DNA of 64,000 nt from Phallus indusiatus (GCA_027605045.1 JAQFWX010000037.1:124001-188000); one strand, 5' to 3'; counted from the stretch's first letter, positions 24,360 through 34,883 are shown. Notes: generated by a model not told the origin, from the sequence alone. Translations and numbers: made by a program.

Positions 24360-24370
24360 AAGCTTGTTCT
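24360..24370 (-). other. Candidate self-complementary primer-binding site of element 2
   Basis: Minus-strand AGAACAAGCTT lies 2 nt downstream of the 5' LTR. It is the exact reverse complement of AAGCTTGTTCT in the LTR sense strand (24471-24481), which sits about 30 nt downstream of a TATATGCG box, where transcription should start. In Tf1 of fission yeast the first 11 nt of the transcript anneal to the primer-binding site and prime reverse transcription. The same geometry is seen here. No match to a tRNA 3' end was evident. Confidence 0.65.
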
Positions 24371-24372
24371 AC

Positions 24373-24723
24373 TGTTAGGGCGACTCAGGGCACACACCTA
24401 GAGGAGGGAAAACCTAAGATCTATTGGGGGACAACGACTAACTACTCACCTAGAGGAGGGAAAACCTAAGAGAACAAGCTTAGGTATCCCCCTCTAGGGA
24501 AATCGCATATAAGTACAGGATATGAGGCGCCCGACTGATCCCCATGGGATCCGAGGAGATACAGACAAAAATCGAAATAAATCGAAAGATCGAGAGATCG
24601 AGAAAACGATGAAAATAGTGGAAATGACAAAATACGGGAAATGGTGGAAATCGAAGTGTGAAATGAAATCGAAAGAAATCGAAGAAATCGAATAATAGGG
24701 CAAGGCGCTAGCGTACCGTAACA
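24373..24723 (-). repeat. Element 2, 5' LTR (351 bp)
   Basis: Contains on the minus strand a TATATGCG box (24504-24511) and, about 30 nt downstream, the predicted transcript start AAGCTTGTTCT (24481-24471). Identical by eye to the 3' LTR. Confidence 0.93.
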
Positions 24724-24728
24724 ACTTC

Positions 24729-27700
24729 ACTGACAGCTGAATGGATCGTTGTTATAGAGTCTCCTTCAATTGCTAGTGGTTCTTTAGAACCAATAAGAAC
24801 CCGGGTAGGATTTAGACCCATCATTATCTTGTGTTGAAAAATAAACGGCGTCCCCAGAATTAAATCATAGCTCTCGAGATTCACAATATCAAACCGTCGT
24901 TGTGAGTCAATAATTTGATATTTGAAATTTACTAACGCGCTGTGGTTTATTTTAGATCGCGAACCTTGTACCGCCATTTGTAAGGTAAGTGGTTTTGTCA
25001 ACATTTCCCGCTCCACTTTTAGCTGATCTGCCAATGTAGTAGACATAAAGTCTGTGAGCGATCCACTGTCAATCAGTGCACGGCTCGCATGTCCGTTAAT
25101 CAGTACTTCAATAATAATTGGTTTCGGCATTTTTCGGGTGAAATCTTTTACTTTCATCGCGGTACGCTCAATGTTGTTTATCTCCTGATTTGTTTTGACA
25201 CTCTTTTTACTTGAACCAGGTTTTACATTGTTTAATTCAACAACGTCAAATTTCTTGTCTTCTTTATCCAATTCTGCGCGCGTTTTATCAAGACGCAAGT
25301 CTTTCCTTATCTGGTCAGTTCGTTTCAAGATTTTTGGTACGTCCCAATCTCCAGTTTCAACGTCTTTCCTTTTGACAATATGTGATATAGTCACATCCAT
25401 CCAATCCGTTACCTCATAGTCTTCACCGTATTCACAAACGGTAAAGCGCAGCTGGGGTTTTCCCTTTTTATCCCGGTAATAGTAAGCTCCGTAATACTCA
25501 ATGAATTTGTTTCTGATTTTTAAGCAATTATCATTTTGATAGGCCTTATTCTTATACATCAGGTCTATCTTAATGTCGCAGGTTAGTGCTTCAATTTTAT
25601 CATTCTCAGCAGCTAACTCTTCTATTTCTTTAATCCTTATAGTGTTCATTTGAATTTTTGGAGCAGGCGCGGTATGTCTATTAGGACAATTTCGAGCTGT
25701 GTGCCCTTCTTTCTTGCACACGAAGCATCGGCCTTGCGCGCGAAGTTCATTCATTTCTTGCTTAGTAAGTCTTTCTCTTTCTTTTGGAGTTTTCCTTTTC
25801 TCCGTTTTAACATCGTTTTTAGGAGTCTTATTGTTGTTATTTCGGTTCTCGCGCCCTCCAGATGGACTTGCAGCAGCCACAGGAAGACTCGCAGGAAGTT
25901 TACTAGATGCAGGAGGATCAAACCGGTAAGATTGCCGTTCTCTGTTTTTCGTCAACTGAGCAATCTCATAACGAGTCGCTTTTCTTATTAGTTCTTTCAC
26001 GGATGTAGTCTTGATACTGCATCCGTGTTCTATCCATTTGAATCGGATGTACGGTGCCGCACCATCCCACAAAATTCCAACAAGCGTGCGCTCGTTTATG
26101 TCGGGGAAACGTTGAGCAAGACTTCGCGTATCGCGCGCGAAATCTCTGAACGTTTTCTTGCCTTGGTAAGCAGTCTTTAATCTTTTTCTTAGCATGGTCT
26201 TATAATCCGGCGGAAAACAGTAATTGAACAAGGCATCAAATAGCTCGCTCAACTTCCATTTCTTTGTCTGGGACGACACATGCTTCATGTAGAAATCAGC
26301 CGCTTTCCCATCCAGGTATGGACTTATCCAGCGCATCGCCCATTTATTATTCAGTCCTAATGAAACTTTCCACATTCTGATTTCAAAGACCCATTTGTCA
26401 AATTTATCAATATCAGGGGTGCCGTCATACACTGGTGGGTCTTTCGCCTTTCGGTTCTTTATCGCATGTTTCAGTATCTTATCTTTGTTTTTACTTCGAC
26501 GTTCTGACTGTCTGTTATCAGAACTACTCGAACTTTCCGAATCGGAGGATGATAAGGTATCTGAGCTATCACTGGAGCCCGGTGGACTGCTATCCCCGCT
26601 GCTATCATCAGAACCGTCACTGTCCAAATCGTCTGAGTCTGATGATTCTGGCTGAGGCGTTTTCGAATGTTTCCGTATTTTGGCATAATACCCGCCCTCC
26701 GGAACTTGTGAGGGTTCTCGAGTAAATTCTCGTTTAAAATCAGGTGCGCGTTCTTTCTTATTTTTCTTGGTTTCTCGGTCAGGCGTCTTAGCCTTTAATT
26801 CTTCATACAATTTCTTATAGTCCTTTTCTTCCTTAAAGGGTTCTTCTGTTATTTTAGAGGACGACGCTGCTAAATTTTCACCGGTACGTGTCCGTTCCCC
26901 TTTCATTCTCTTCTTGCCCTTATCTTTGGGTTTAATAGGAGTTTCAATTTCTGTCCTGACTTCCTTCGCTACTTCTACTATAGTAGCATGCACCGGTATG
27001 TTCTCATTTTCTTCACTAGGTTCAATCTTAATATTAACCACTTTATTTACTTTCTTAGGTTCTTCATTCAAGAACCAATTCTGGAAGAACCTCTTGGAGT
27101 CTTTTACTCCTTCCCACGGTACCTGGGTTATGGGCTTAAACGTTCGTTTTGGCCTCAAGAAAGTTGAGTCCGGTTTCTTTCGTGCCTGATACAATTTTAA
27201 TAAATAATCTATATTATTCAACAGATTATTATTATCTACAAGCAGCGCTGCCTTTTCCTGCAGCAACCGCCTCTTCTCTTCCTCCAGCCCTGGTGGAGGC
27301 TGATTCTCGGACGCGCGTTCTGGCCCGAAAGCAGTAACGAGGACTTGTGCCTCGTTCGCGATATCCAGGAGGATTTGCTCAACCTGATCGGTTGAGCTAT
27401 CGACTCCTGCTTCAGCGTGAACGGGTTCCAACTCAAGTGAGTTGTCTCCCTTCTCTTCGCTGGGTGCCGCCTGCAACTCGTCCTCTGATGAGGTCAAGTC
27501 ACTGAGCGGCGACATCTCTCCTTCTAAGAAGGAAAGCTTGGAAACATCGTCTCCTTTCGGAGCCGTCGTTTCTGGAGTGTTTTTAGAAGAACTTTTACTC
27601 ACCTTCTTTTTCTTGACAGGTATTTTCGACCTGTTGAGACCGCTTCGCGTCGTAGAAGGTCCCGTAACGTCGGTTGGAGTTTGGAACTCCTTCGTCGCTG

Positions 27701-27743
27701 GAGCAGGTGAGTCTGCGTAATAAAAGTACTTACTGGAAGACAT
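24729..27743 (-). pseudogene. Element 1 gag-protease, cut off by element 2
   Basis: A long open frame with ATGs at 27761 and 27743 (MSSSKYFYYADSP). Features in order: a Ser/Glu-rich N-terminal part with basic KKKKVSKSSSK; a long Lys/Glu-rich middle; a Ser/Asp-rich stretch; the Gag capsid-like region (YLDGKAADFYMKHV, FRDFARDTRSLAQRFPD); the zinc knuckle CFVCKKEGHTARNC; and a protease domain with active site ALIDSGSLTDFMST and the landmark YDLILGTPFIFQHKI. The frame runs into the LTR of element 2 after SAVSEV; its continuation is at 18734. Unusually for a Gag it is over 700 residues before the protease. No internal stop or frameshift was seen. Confidence 0.88.
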
Positions 27744-27876
27744 GTCGTTTATTCCGTTCAACAGAATAAGGTAGCGCTTGGTTGTTTGGTGGTTATTGGG
27801 AGCGTTGGGGTGATCAATCCGTCCACTATATAATAGTTAGTTAAATAGGTAAAAGATTCTTACTTTCTCAAAAAAA

Positions 27877-28543
27877 TGTAAAGTCGGTAGAAAGCTTTAT
27901 AATAAAACTATCGACTTTGCGAAATAAGAGACTTGCGAACGGCGTGAAGACTTAGTTTAGAGTGAGCAGATGAGAGTTCTAAATCTTCGTTAATTCGAAG
28001 TCTGAGGGATTTGTGGCATACAAATTGAGGGTTTATATAGAGTTTTTAGATAGATAAAAAAGGAAATGGTTTGAATCATATTTGGAGTCATGAAGTGAGT
28101 CAGAATAAAAAGAAATATGGTTCCGGAAAGTGAGTATTGTTAGGGCAACTCAGGGCACACACCTAGAGGAGGGAAAACCTAAGATCTATTGCGGGGCAGC
28201 AACTAGCTACTCACCTAGAGGAGGGAAAACCTAAGAGAACAAGCTTAGGTATCCCCCTCTAGGGAAAACGCATATAAATACAGAGTACGAGGCGCCCGAC
28301 TGATCCCCATGGGATCCGAGGAGATAGAAACAGAAATCGGAGTAAATCGAAGAAATCGAGAAATCGAAGAAACGACAAAAGTAGTGGAAACGGTAAGATA
28401 CGGAAAGTGAAGGAAATCGAAGTGCGAAATGAAACCGAAAGAAATCGAAAAGATCGAACAATCGAGCGAGGCGCTAGCGTACCGTGACAAGTATGACTCG
28501 TTGAGCGAGTCAAAGCGGCGGTCTCGGTAAGTCGACCCTTACA
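27877..28543 (-). repeat. Element 1, 5' LTR, interrupted by a solo LTR
   Basis: 310 bp of LTR identical by eye to 14066-14375, split at 28137/28490 by a 352 bp solo LTR and its AGTAT duplication. The right target duplication ATTCA follows at 28544-28548. Confidence 0.92.
28138..28489 (-). repeat. Solo LTR related to element 2, inside the 5' LTR of element 1
   Basis: 352 bp, about the same length and pattern as the element 2 LTR but with scattered substitutions. Flanked by AGTAT at 28133-28137 and 28490-28494. Keeps the 11-mer AGAACAAGCTT (28236-28246). Confidence 0.92.
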
Positions 28544-28658
28544 ATTCAATTGACGTGTCAAATGAAAGGCATCCGGATGCCATCACCTGTGATCGGTATG
28601 AGATTACGAGGGCTACTACCCCGCAACCGAACAACATTCCCTGTCAAAAATAGTACGT

Positions 28659-29334
28659 TGTCACGCCCGGCGTGCCCCGTGACAATTCCCGAGCTATTAC
28701 GTAAGCCACACGCCGGGACCCAAGATTCTCTACTAAGTACGCGGCACGTACTTACCTCGTACTTCCCGTACTTGATGCACAGCCCCCCGATCCGTCCATT
28801 TCTAAATGGAGCCCATCCGTCCGACTCTCTGACTAACCAGGGGTTCGGTTAATCCGGACTCTGCCCGTTCTGTCCGTCCTAGAAACCACCATTCCTTTCT
28901 TATCCTTTTCTCCTTTTAGTATAGTTATCTTACACTCCTGTATTTAAACCCCAGTCTCGTAGCTGGGATTCTGCAGTCAGAATATAAATCTATTCTTCTC
29001 TCTTATCTACTCCGTCTCTGTTCTTCTCCGTACTCTGTGTGCTCGTCTCGTACTTAGTTGCGGACTTGCACGTAGTTCAAGTCCCAGTCGTCGTCAGACC
29101 TCTTGGGCAATCTAAGTTCGTCGTCGTACTTAGCGTCGGACTTGTGCGTACTAGTCACGTACTTCTCTCGTTCTCTGAAATCGAGGGATATCTGAAGTTG
29201 GGCGAGTGGGCGCAGCATACAAGCTGAAGCCAAGTCCCTCACACCCGTACTCTCCGTACTCTCTTTATCCGCACGCACATGTTTCGTACTAGACCGGACT
29301 TATCCGGGATAGGCTCGGAACACGGCGCTTGACA
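28659..29334 (+). repeat. Solo LTR of a third family (676 bp)
   Basis: Ends TGTCACGCCC and CGCTTGACA, flanked by TACGT at 28654-28658 and 29335-29339. A TATTTAAACCCC box and a second AATATAAATC box lie in the middle on the plus strand, suggesting plus orientation. It does not share the 11-mer with the other LTRs. No internal coding region remains. Confidence 0.82.
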
Positions 29335-29345
29335 TACGTGCCCTG

Positions 29346-29743
29346 CACTGGAGACATAGGAAAGTTTACTTGACATGCAAACCATTAAGCAAACTTCAAG
29401 CAGAGACCCAGTTTGCTTAAAGTTTTCTGGATAAATCAAACTTTGTGAAGACTTTGGGTTTGATAGAAGTTTGCTTGGCTAAGCATCCTATGAATAGATT
29501 TTAATGTAAATTGTGTGAAAACCTTGAGCAGATTGCTTGTTCAGCATCTGCATAACATCCACATAACATTCAATTAATGTTTGTCAGAAAATTTGTATAA
29601 AATCTACTTACCCAAGTAAACTCTGATCAAATTGAGAGTTTGTATAAAGTTTGAAACAGTAGAAAACTCCAAGCAAACATGGTCTCTGTTTAAAGTCTGC
29701 TTGATAGTTTGCAGGTTGAGCAAACTTTCCTATGTCTCCAGTG
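29346..29743 (+). mobile_element. MITE copy A, CACTA-like (398 bp)
   Basis: Perfect terminal inverted repeats starting CACTGGAGACATAGGAAAG, extending imperfectly inwards for about 40 bp. The interior also pairs (AAGCAGAGACC near the left, GGTCTCTG near the right), giving a fold-back shape. Flanked by the 3-bp duplication CTG (29343-29345, 29744-29746). CACT ends with 3-bp duplications fit the CACTA/EnSpm superfamily. No coding capacity, so it would depend on a transposase in trans. Same length and orientation as copy B at 30986-31383. Confidence 0.85.
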
Positions 29744-29746
29744 CTG

Positions 29747-30480
29747 AGTGTCATGATATTTTGATGGTCATTAAGGCATTCAAGCCAGCGCAAACTCTCC
29801 AATACAATTCCAGTATCCAGGCTCGATGAAGAAGAAACCTAGGCGTGAAGATTGAGCTGTGGAAAGAATGGATGAGGGCACTGTTGACTGGACGACCTGG
29901 ACAGAGTACAAGCAAAACAGAGCCTCGTTCAATGTGGTAAGATTAAGGAACAGCTTAGGAGACGTCATTTGTTTTCTTCGGGAAGCTTCTATGAACCGCG
30001 TCTTTTAGAAGTTTGTTGTCAGCTTGTTGATGGTCAAATTGCTCGGGTAAGCAATGAACGTCGTGTTACAAATTTGATGGGTGCATCGATGAATCCTGGA
30101 GGACGGCTCCGGTTGCTGTTTGCATACTTTGAGGCATAACAAGTGCTTCATAAGACAGCATAGAAAGAGTTTGCTCTATTGTGAAGTGGCATTCAGAGTA
30201 GGGTATTTTACCATCCAAATTCAAGGTTCTATCAGAGGAAAAGTCAGGACAAAACGAAAGAACAAAGCACGTTGCTTAGAAATTTCCCATGAAAAGCGTG
30301 AAGTTGCACCCTCAGTACCGAATAACAAGTAACTGATGTTGTAAAGGTTGTGCCTGCGATGCACGGCGGCGGCTTTAGGTTCCTTGAACAAACTTGTTAA
30401 AACAACAGGCCTATAAAGCCAAGAAAAATTTACCAGCAGCTCAACAAGCAATCAACTTGTACTCACAACTTGACTTGAAA
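29747..30480. other. Upstream region of hydrophobin 2
   Basis: No gene recognised. Short open frames on both strands show no motif; possibly an old gene relic around 29850-30320, but no family could be assigned. The right part holds the hydrophobin promoter with a TATAAAG box at 30412-30418. Confidence 0.4.
30412..30418 (+). promoter_or_regulatory. TATA box of the second hydrophobin gene
   Basis: TATAAAG 63-69 nt upstream of the hydrophobin ATG, comparable in position to the TATA box of the first hydrophobin. Confidence 0.55.
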
Positions 30481-30967
30481 ATGAAAGCTGTTTTCGCCAC
30501 CCTTTCTCTTGCGCTCCTCGCCGCAGCTGCACCCCAAACTTCCCTTTCCCAATGCAACACAGGTAGACAGGTCGACTGATGCGTCAATCTAACATACTAA
30601 TCCAAGCCTTGCTTTCAGGAAATCTCAATTGCTGCAACTCTCTGATGAACTCTACCAACGAAGCTGTCTCAGAACTTGCCGGCTTGCTTGGTATTACTCT
30701 TCCCAACCTTGGACTTCAAGTTGGCTTGAACTGCGACCCCATCTCTGTTATGTAAGTGATATTTACAGGACACTCACTGGTCAAGGAAAACTAACAAACA
30801 ACATGTACGTAGTGGTCTCGGTGGAGGATCCGGCTGCAACAACCAGGCAGTCTGCTGCACTGGCGACTCATTCAGTGGTCTGGTGAGCATAGAACTAGTC
30901 ATATCCTAATATCTATGAATTAATGAATTTTTAGATCAACCTTGGGTGCAGCCCTCTTAACCTTTAA
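30481..30967 (+). CDS. Class I hydrophobin (second copy)
   Basis: 105-residue secreted amphipathic protein of the aerial surface. Signal peptide MKAVFATLSLALLAAAA; cysteines in order QCNTG, NCCNS, NCDP, GCNN, VCCTG and LGCSP. Four exons with introns after CNT, after ISV and after FSGL, matching the paralogue at 12855-13351 exon for exon, including the ending LINLGC(S/T)PLNL. All splice sites are GT-AG and no break is seen, so it is likely functional. The gene is bracketed by two 398 bp MITEs, one ending 737 bp upstream and one starting 19 bp after its stop. Its 3' untranslated region may therefore include MITE sequence. Confidence 0.93.
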
Positions 30968-30985
30968 ACCTACCTTTATTGTCAT

Positions 30986-31383
30986 CACTGGAGACATAGG
31001 AAAGTTTGCTTGACATGCAAACCATCAAACAAACTCTAAGCAGAGACCTAGTTTGCTTAAAGCCTCCTGGACAGATCAAACTTTGTGAAAACTTTGAGTT
31101 TGAAAGAAGTTTGCTTGGCTAAGCATCCTATGAATAGATTATGATGCAAATTATATGGAAACCTTGAGCAGATTGCTTGTTCAGCATCTGCATAACATCC
31201 ACATAACATTTAATTAAGGTTTGTCAGAAAATTTGTATAAAATCCACTTATACAAGTAGACTCTGAACAAATTGAGAGTTTGTTCAAAGTTTGAAACAGT
31301 AGGAAACTCCAAGCAAACTTGGTCTCTGTTCAAAGTCTGCTTGGTGGTTTGCATATTAAGCAAACTTTCCTATGTCTCCAGTG
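30986..31383 (+). mobile_element. MITE copy B, CACTA-like (398 bp)
   Basis: Same inverted-repeat ends (CACTGGAGACATAGGAAAG), same length and orientation as copy A, with scattered substitutions. Flanked by a different 3-bp duplication, CAT (30983-30985, 31384-31386), so it inserted independently. Confidence 0.85.
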
Positions 31384-31506
31384 CATTGGTAGTACTAGTT
31401 TAAAGTGACAGCAGATCCATTGTTCATCGATCTATGTATTAGTTGTTATACTTCCAAACCAAAATAAGAAAATAAAACAAACCAGTCAATAAGTTTTGGG
31501 TGAAGG

Positions 31507-31904
31507 TGTTAGGGCTACTCAGCTCAGACTAGAGGGAGGGGATCCTAAGTAAATATATTGAGGGAGAAACTAACTACTCACCTAGAGGGAGGGGATCCTA
31601 AGAGAACAAGCTTAGGGACCCTCACTCTAGGTACAGCTACTATATACATAAAACGACGACGCGGCGTGCGGCCCTGACACAGCTAAGTGCCAGGCGCCCA
31701 AGCCGAACCTAAGCGACGTGATGTCACGGGCATCACGCCGGGTATGAGCGCGCAACGCGCGCGAGTAGAGAATGTGAAATAGAGACGGAGGGAGTAAACG
31801 GAAGGTGGACTTAATGTACGGGAAATGTAAATGAAATGGAAATGAACATATACCGATGATAATAAATAAGGAAAAATGAGGGGACGCGGTAGCGTACCCT
31901 GACA
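31507..31904 (-). repeat. Solo LTR, family A (398 bp)
   Basis: Ends TGTTAGGGC and CCCTGACA, flanked by GAAGG at 31502-31506 and 31905-31909. Distantly related to the element 2 LTR. Keeps the 11-mer AGAACAAGCTT (31603-31613). On the minus strand a TATATAG box lies just upstream of it. Minus orientation by comparison with element 2. Confidence 0.9.
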
Positions 31905-32241
31905 GAAGGGAGTCGAACTACATTGACCGCACCGACTAGAGTCGCTGTATATCTAGATATTAAGAGAAGTCGAAATCCTAGCTGTCTTGTGAAATAAGGT
32001 TAAAAATGACTATAACCGATTCGATTTTCACAAGAATGGGGTGCCATGACGCTGATCCTTGCATGTGTGCCGCTGATTTCACTGTGTTCTGAATCTTGAT
32101 CAATGTGATGACACAAAAATGATTGAAATGGTATTAATTCAACACAGGTCCTCCGCACAATGTCCTCAGATACATTTCAATGTATTCGCTGTCACTTTAG
32201 TTCACAAATATACGGAAAATAGTCATGACTTTAGGTACTCA

Positions 32242-32741
32242 CCGCTGAGTCTAACATCCAATCGCCCGAAGATACTCTATGAGCTCTCGAATCGAGAGTG
32301 GATGGAATTGTATTTACCAACCACGCGGGAAGACAGGTTGATGGAGCGGTAGGATCACTTGAGGTTCTTCCTGAGATTGTGGACGCGGTTCATAAACGGG
32401 AAAGAATGGTTACTGATGAGACGTCCATCAAAGAGAATGATCATTTTATTTGATTCGGGGATACGTACCGGGTCGGACATTATCAAGGCTATTGCGCTCG
32501 GTGCTGATGCAGTACTCGTTGGCAGGCACGTGTCATAGTGGAGTAATAATCATTATCTGTTTTTCTCATTGATTCATTGATATTGGTTGATAGGTTATAT
32601 ATTTGGGGGTTAGCGCATGAAGGGGAGTCAGGGTGTAGACACGTTATAAAAAGTCTTCTTGCTGATTTGGATATCACTTGTACAGTTGCCGGTATCCCAA
32701 ATCTTGAAGAGATCAAAGGTAAACATGGTTTGTTGAGGTAG
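32242..32741 (+). pseudogene. FMN-dependent alpha-hydroxy-acid dehydrogenase relic (C-terminal part)
   Basis: Only the C-terminal third of the TIM barrel is left. It contains the FMN and active-site block ([20 protein letters not shown]; family form SNHGGRQ), then [27 protein letters not shown] and LYIWGLAHEGESG. It ends at a TAG after HGLLR. A TGA lies just upstream of ALESRVDG, the frame changes between the PEIVDAV and LFDSG segments, and the middle Gly of NHGG is Ala. The intron after VGR would need a GC donor (AGGCACGT). The N-terminal two thirds were not found. A decayed gene fragment. Confidence 0.75.
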
Positions 32742-34063
32742 GCTTGATGGAGTTGTAACATTGAGACGTATTGTTGATATCAATTCGCAAGTACAATCCT
32801 AATGTTGTTGCGCGTTTGTAAACTGTGTTTTCACCTTGGCACACAGCTATCAAAGTCATTCAGTAGAATTTTGACTTTCTATTGCCATTGTTAGGTAGAT
32901 ACAACAGAGCTGAGTTCAAAGGCTTCTTTTACAATGTATATGTTGATGAACCACATGGAAAGTTTGGTGCCAATTGAATAAGGCGGAGCTGTGATGTATC
33001 CGCCGATTTGATGTACGATATATGCGTAGATAGTTAATAAGATTTGTTTTGGAAATTCGTTATATGAGTTGGTTTGAACAAAGACATCGAATAAATGGAA
33101 TTTAAATTATTGTCTTGAATAAGGTCTTGTCAGCGAAGTTGAGAATAGTTGAGAACACAATAATGATGAGAGTTTGACTTGAATGGAAGGTTCCACAAGT
33201 CGAGTAATAGAGTTAGATTAGAGGTTTAAAGGCCGAGAAGATTTCCGAGAAGATTTGGTCAAGATAGTAATATTAAAGTGCTAACTACTTACAAAGGAAT
33301 CTCGCGACTTATATAGGTCGCGAGTACATTCTATAGGGGAAGGCTATACTAATTTAGACGAATGATGTCATTACATCATCACTCGCGCTTCGCGCGAGTA
33401 TAAGCATACGAATCGAGGCAAAATTGATAAAAATGAGAAAGAAATAAAGAAATACTAATTTTATACTATATTTGGTGAGCCGGGGTAGTCAGTTACATGA
33501 CAGGAGCCCACGAGCCCAAAGTGCCTAAAGTCGGTGAATACAAAAATTCTACGACTTTATTGAGTGCAGATGAATGCGGATGATACTAGGACAATTTGAA
33601 TAATATCTTAACGATTGATCATGTGATGGTCGAAGGGGACAACCCGGTGTAAGGATCCGATGTGAATAGCTAAATGTATCAGCTATAAATGATCGGACTA
33701 CAACTAGATATTTGTTTATGAGGTCAGTTAGTCTTCCGTGGAGCGGGTCCTGGTGCTGATTTCGGGTAGTGAGAGAAAGTGGGTGTGTGTGTAGGATGGA
33801 AAAGAGGGGGATGTATGCGCTGATACAAAACCAACACAAACAAACACTAACAACAAATGCAACAACTAAGGGATGTCGTATGCAGGTGTGCAAGTGAGGG
33901 AATGAACTGAGAGTCGACAATGAGCTTGAAATGCGACTAGAATTGAGGACCTGCAATCAATGATGACTGTTATCCTTAAGCGAGTTAGTGATGCAATAAA
34001 CTGAAAATAAAATCGCTAGTTTAGACTCCGAGACCTCACTCAGAGTATTCCAAAGATAAAGAC
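32742..34063. other. Region without a functional gene, possible LTR relic
   Basis: Apart from the possible solo LTR listed separately, nothing recognisable. The 135-codon minus-strand frame at 33549-33956 has low-complexity Ser/His/Leu composition and no motif. Confidence 0.4.
33128..33502 (-). repeat. Possible solo LTR (375 bp), no target duplication
   Basis: Ends TGTCAGCG and CATGACA form the TG...CA pattern of an LTR, and a TATATAGG box lies inside. The flanks GGTCT and GGAGC do not match, so either the borders differ or it was rearranged. Confidence 0.4.
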
Positions 34064-34068
34064 GTGAG

Positions 34069-34467
34069 TGTTAGGGCTACTCAGCTCACACTAGAGGGAG
34101 GGGATCTTAAGATAAATATATTGGGGAGAACTAACTACTCACCTAGAGGGAGGGGATCCTAAGAGAACAAGCTTAGGGACCCTCACTCTAGGGACTGCGA
34201 CTATATACATGAAAAATGATAGCGTGGCATGCGGCCCTGACACAGCTAAGTGCCAGACGCCCGAACCGAACATAAGCGATGTGACGCCTGCGGCATCACG
34301 CCGGGTATGAGCGTGTGACGCGTGCAAGTAGAGAAAGTGGAATAGAGACAGAGGGAGCAAATGGAGGGTGGAAATAATATATGGGAAATATAAATAAAAT
34401 GGAGGGGAGCATATACCGATGATAATATATAAGGAAAAATGAGGGGACGCGGTAGCGTACCCTGACA
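34069..34467 (-). repeat. Solo LTR, family A (399 bp)
   Basis: Close relative of 31507-31904. Ends TGTTAGGGC and CCCTGACA, flanked by GTGAG at 34064-34068 and 34468-34472. 11-mer AGAACAAGCTT at 34164-34174. Confidence 0.9.
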
Positions 34468-34472
34468 GTGAG

Positions 34473-34883
34473 CGTAGAAATAGACGAGAGACGAAACACT
34501 AGACTTGAGCTTGACTTAAACTTGACTTGACTGAACTTAACTGTGAGACAACCCGTTCGGTAGATTGCTGCTGTTACAAGTATTTACATGCAGTATTTAT
34601 ACCTTTCAGAGTACATAGCTTTGGTGAGACGATCACTCATCGTTCAGAAACAAAGAACAAAAGAAATATGGAAGATAGGGGGATCGCGAGAGAATGAAGG
34701 GGATTACAACAAAAGGAATCACAAACATAGATAGGAGAAATTGATGAAACCAAAACAGGAGAACAAAAGAAAACAGAAGGAGATCAATTAGGGAGAACAA
34801 AACCGGCTTGAGACACAGCCCTTGCCTGACTCAACACCTGGCACTTCCTGCGCTGCCTCTATCCTGTACCATACCTTTCCATC
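34473..34883. other. Intergenic, nothing recognised
   Basis: About 400 bp of AT-rich, purine-rich DNA between a solo LTR and the stop of the minus-strand hypothetical gene. No feature seen. Confidence 0.4.

Larger units (their letters stand above)
18735..24723 (-). mobile_element. Element 2: complete Ty3/Gypsy chromovirus inserted in element 1
   Basis: 5,989 bp with two 351 bp LTRs that look identical by eye, ends TGTTA and TAACA, and the target duplication ACTTC at 18730-18734 and 24724-24728. Coding is on the minus strand. It has a polypurine tract next to the 3' LTR, a candidate self-complementary primer-binding site next to the 5' LTR, a zinc-knuckle Gag, protease, reverse transcriptase, RNase H, integrase and a true C-terminal chromodomain. 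Several single-base indels break gag and pol. Confidence 0.94.
14066..28543 (-). mobile_element. Element 1: Ty3/Gypsy LTR retrotransposon (host of nested insertions)
   Basis: Coding is on the minus strand, so the 5' LTR is at the right. Both LTRs are 310 bp once a solo LTR inserted in the right copy is removed, begin TGTAA and end TTACA, and look identical by eye. The 5-bp target duplication ATTCA lies at 14061-14065 and 28544-28548. Without the three nested insertions and their duplications the element is about 7.7 kb. It encodes one continuous gag-pol frame: Gag with a zinc knuckle, protease, reverse transcriptase, RNase H, integrase and a chromodomain-like C-terminus. The frame is broken by one TGA codon (17316-17318), a solo LTR inside integrase and a complete element between protease and reverse transcriptase. 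Confidence 0.93.

Noticed and set aside
28138..28489. Treating this LTR as a third LTR of element 2
   Set aside because: It has its own AGTAT duplication and many substitutions relative to the element 2 LTRs, so it is an independent insertion.
33123..33507. Target duplication for the LTR-like 33128-33502 segment
   Set aside because: Left GGTCT and right GGAGC differ, so insertion could not be proven.
33549..33956. 135-codon minus-strand frame
   Set aside because: Ser/His/Leu-rich with no motif, located in a transposon-relic region; no supporting structure.
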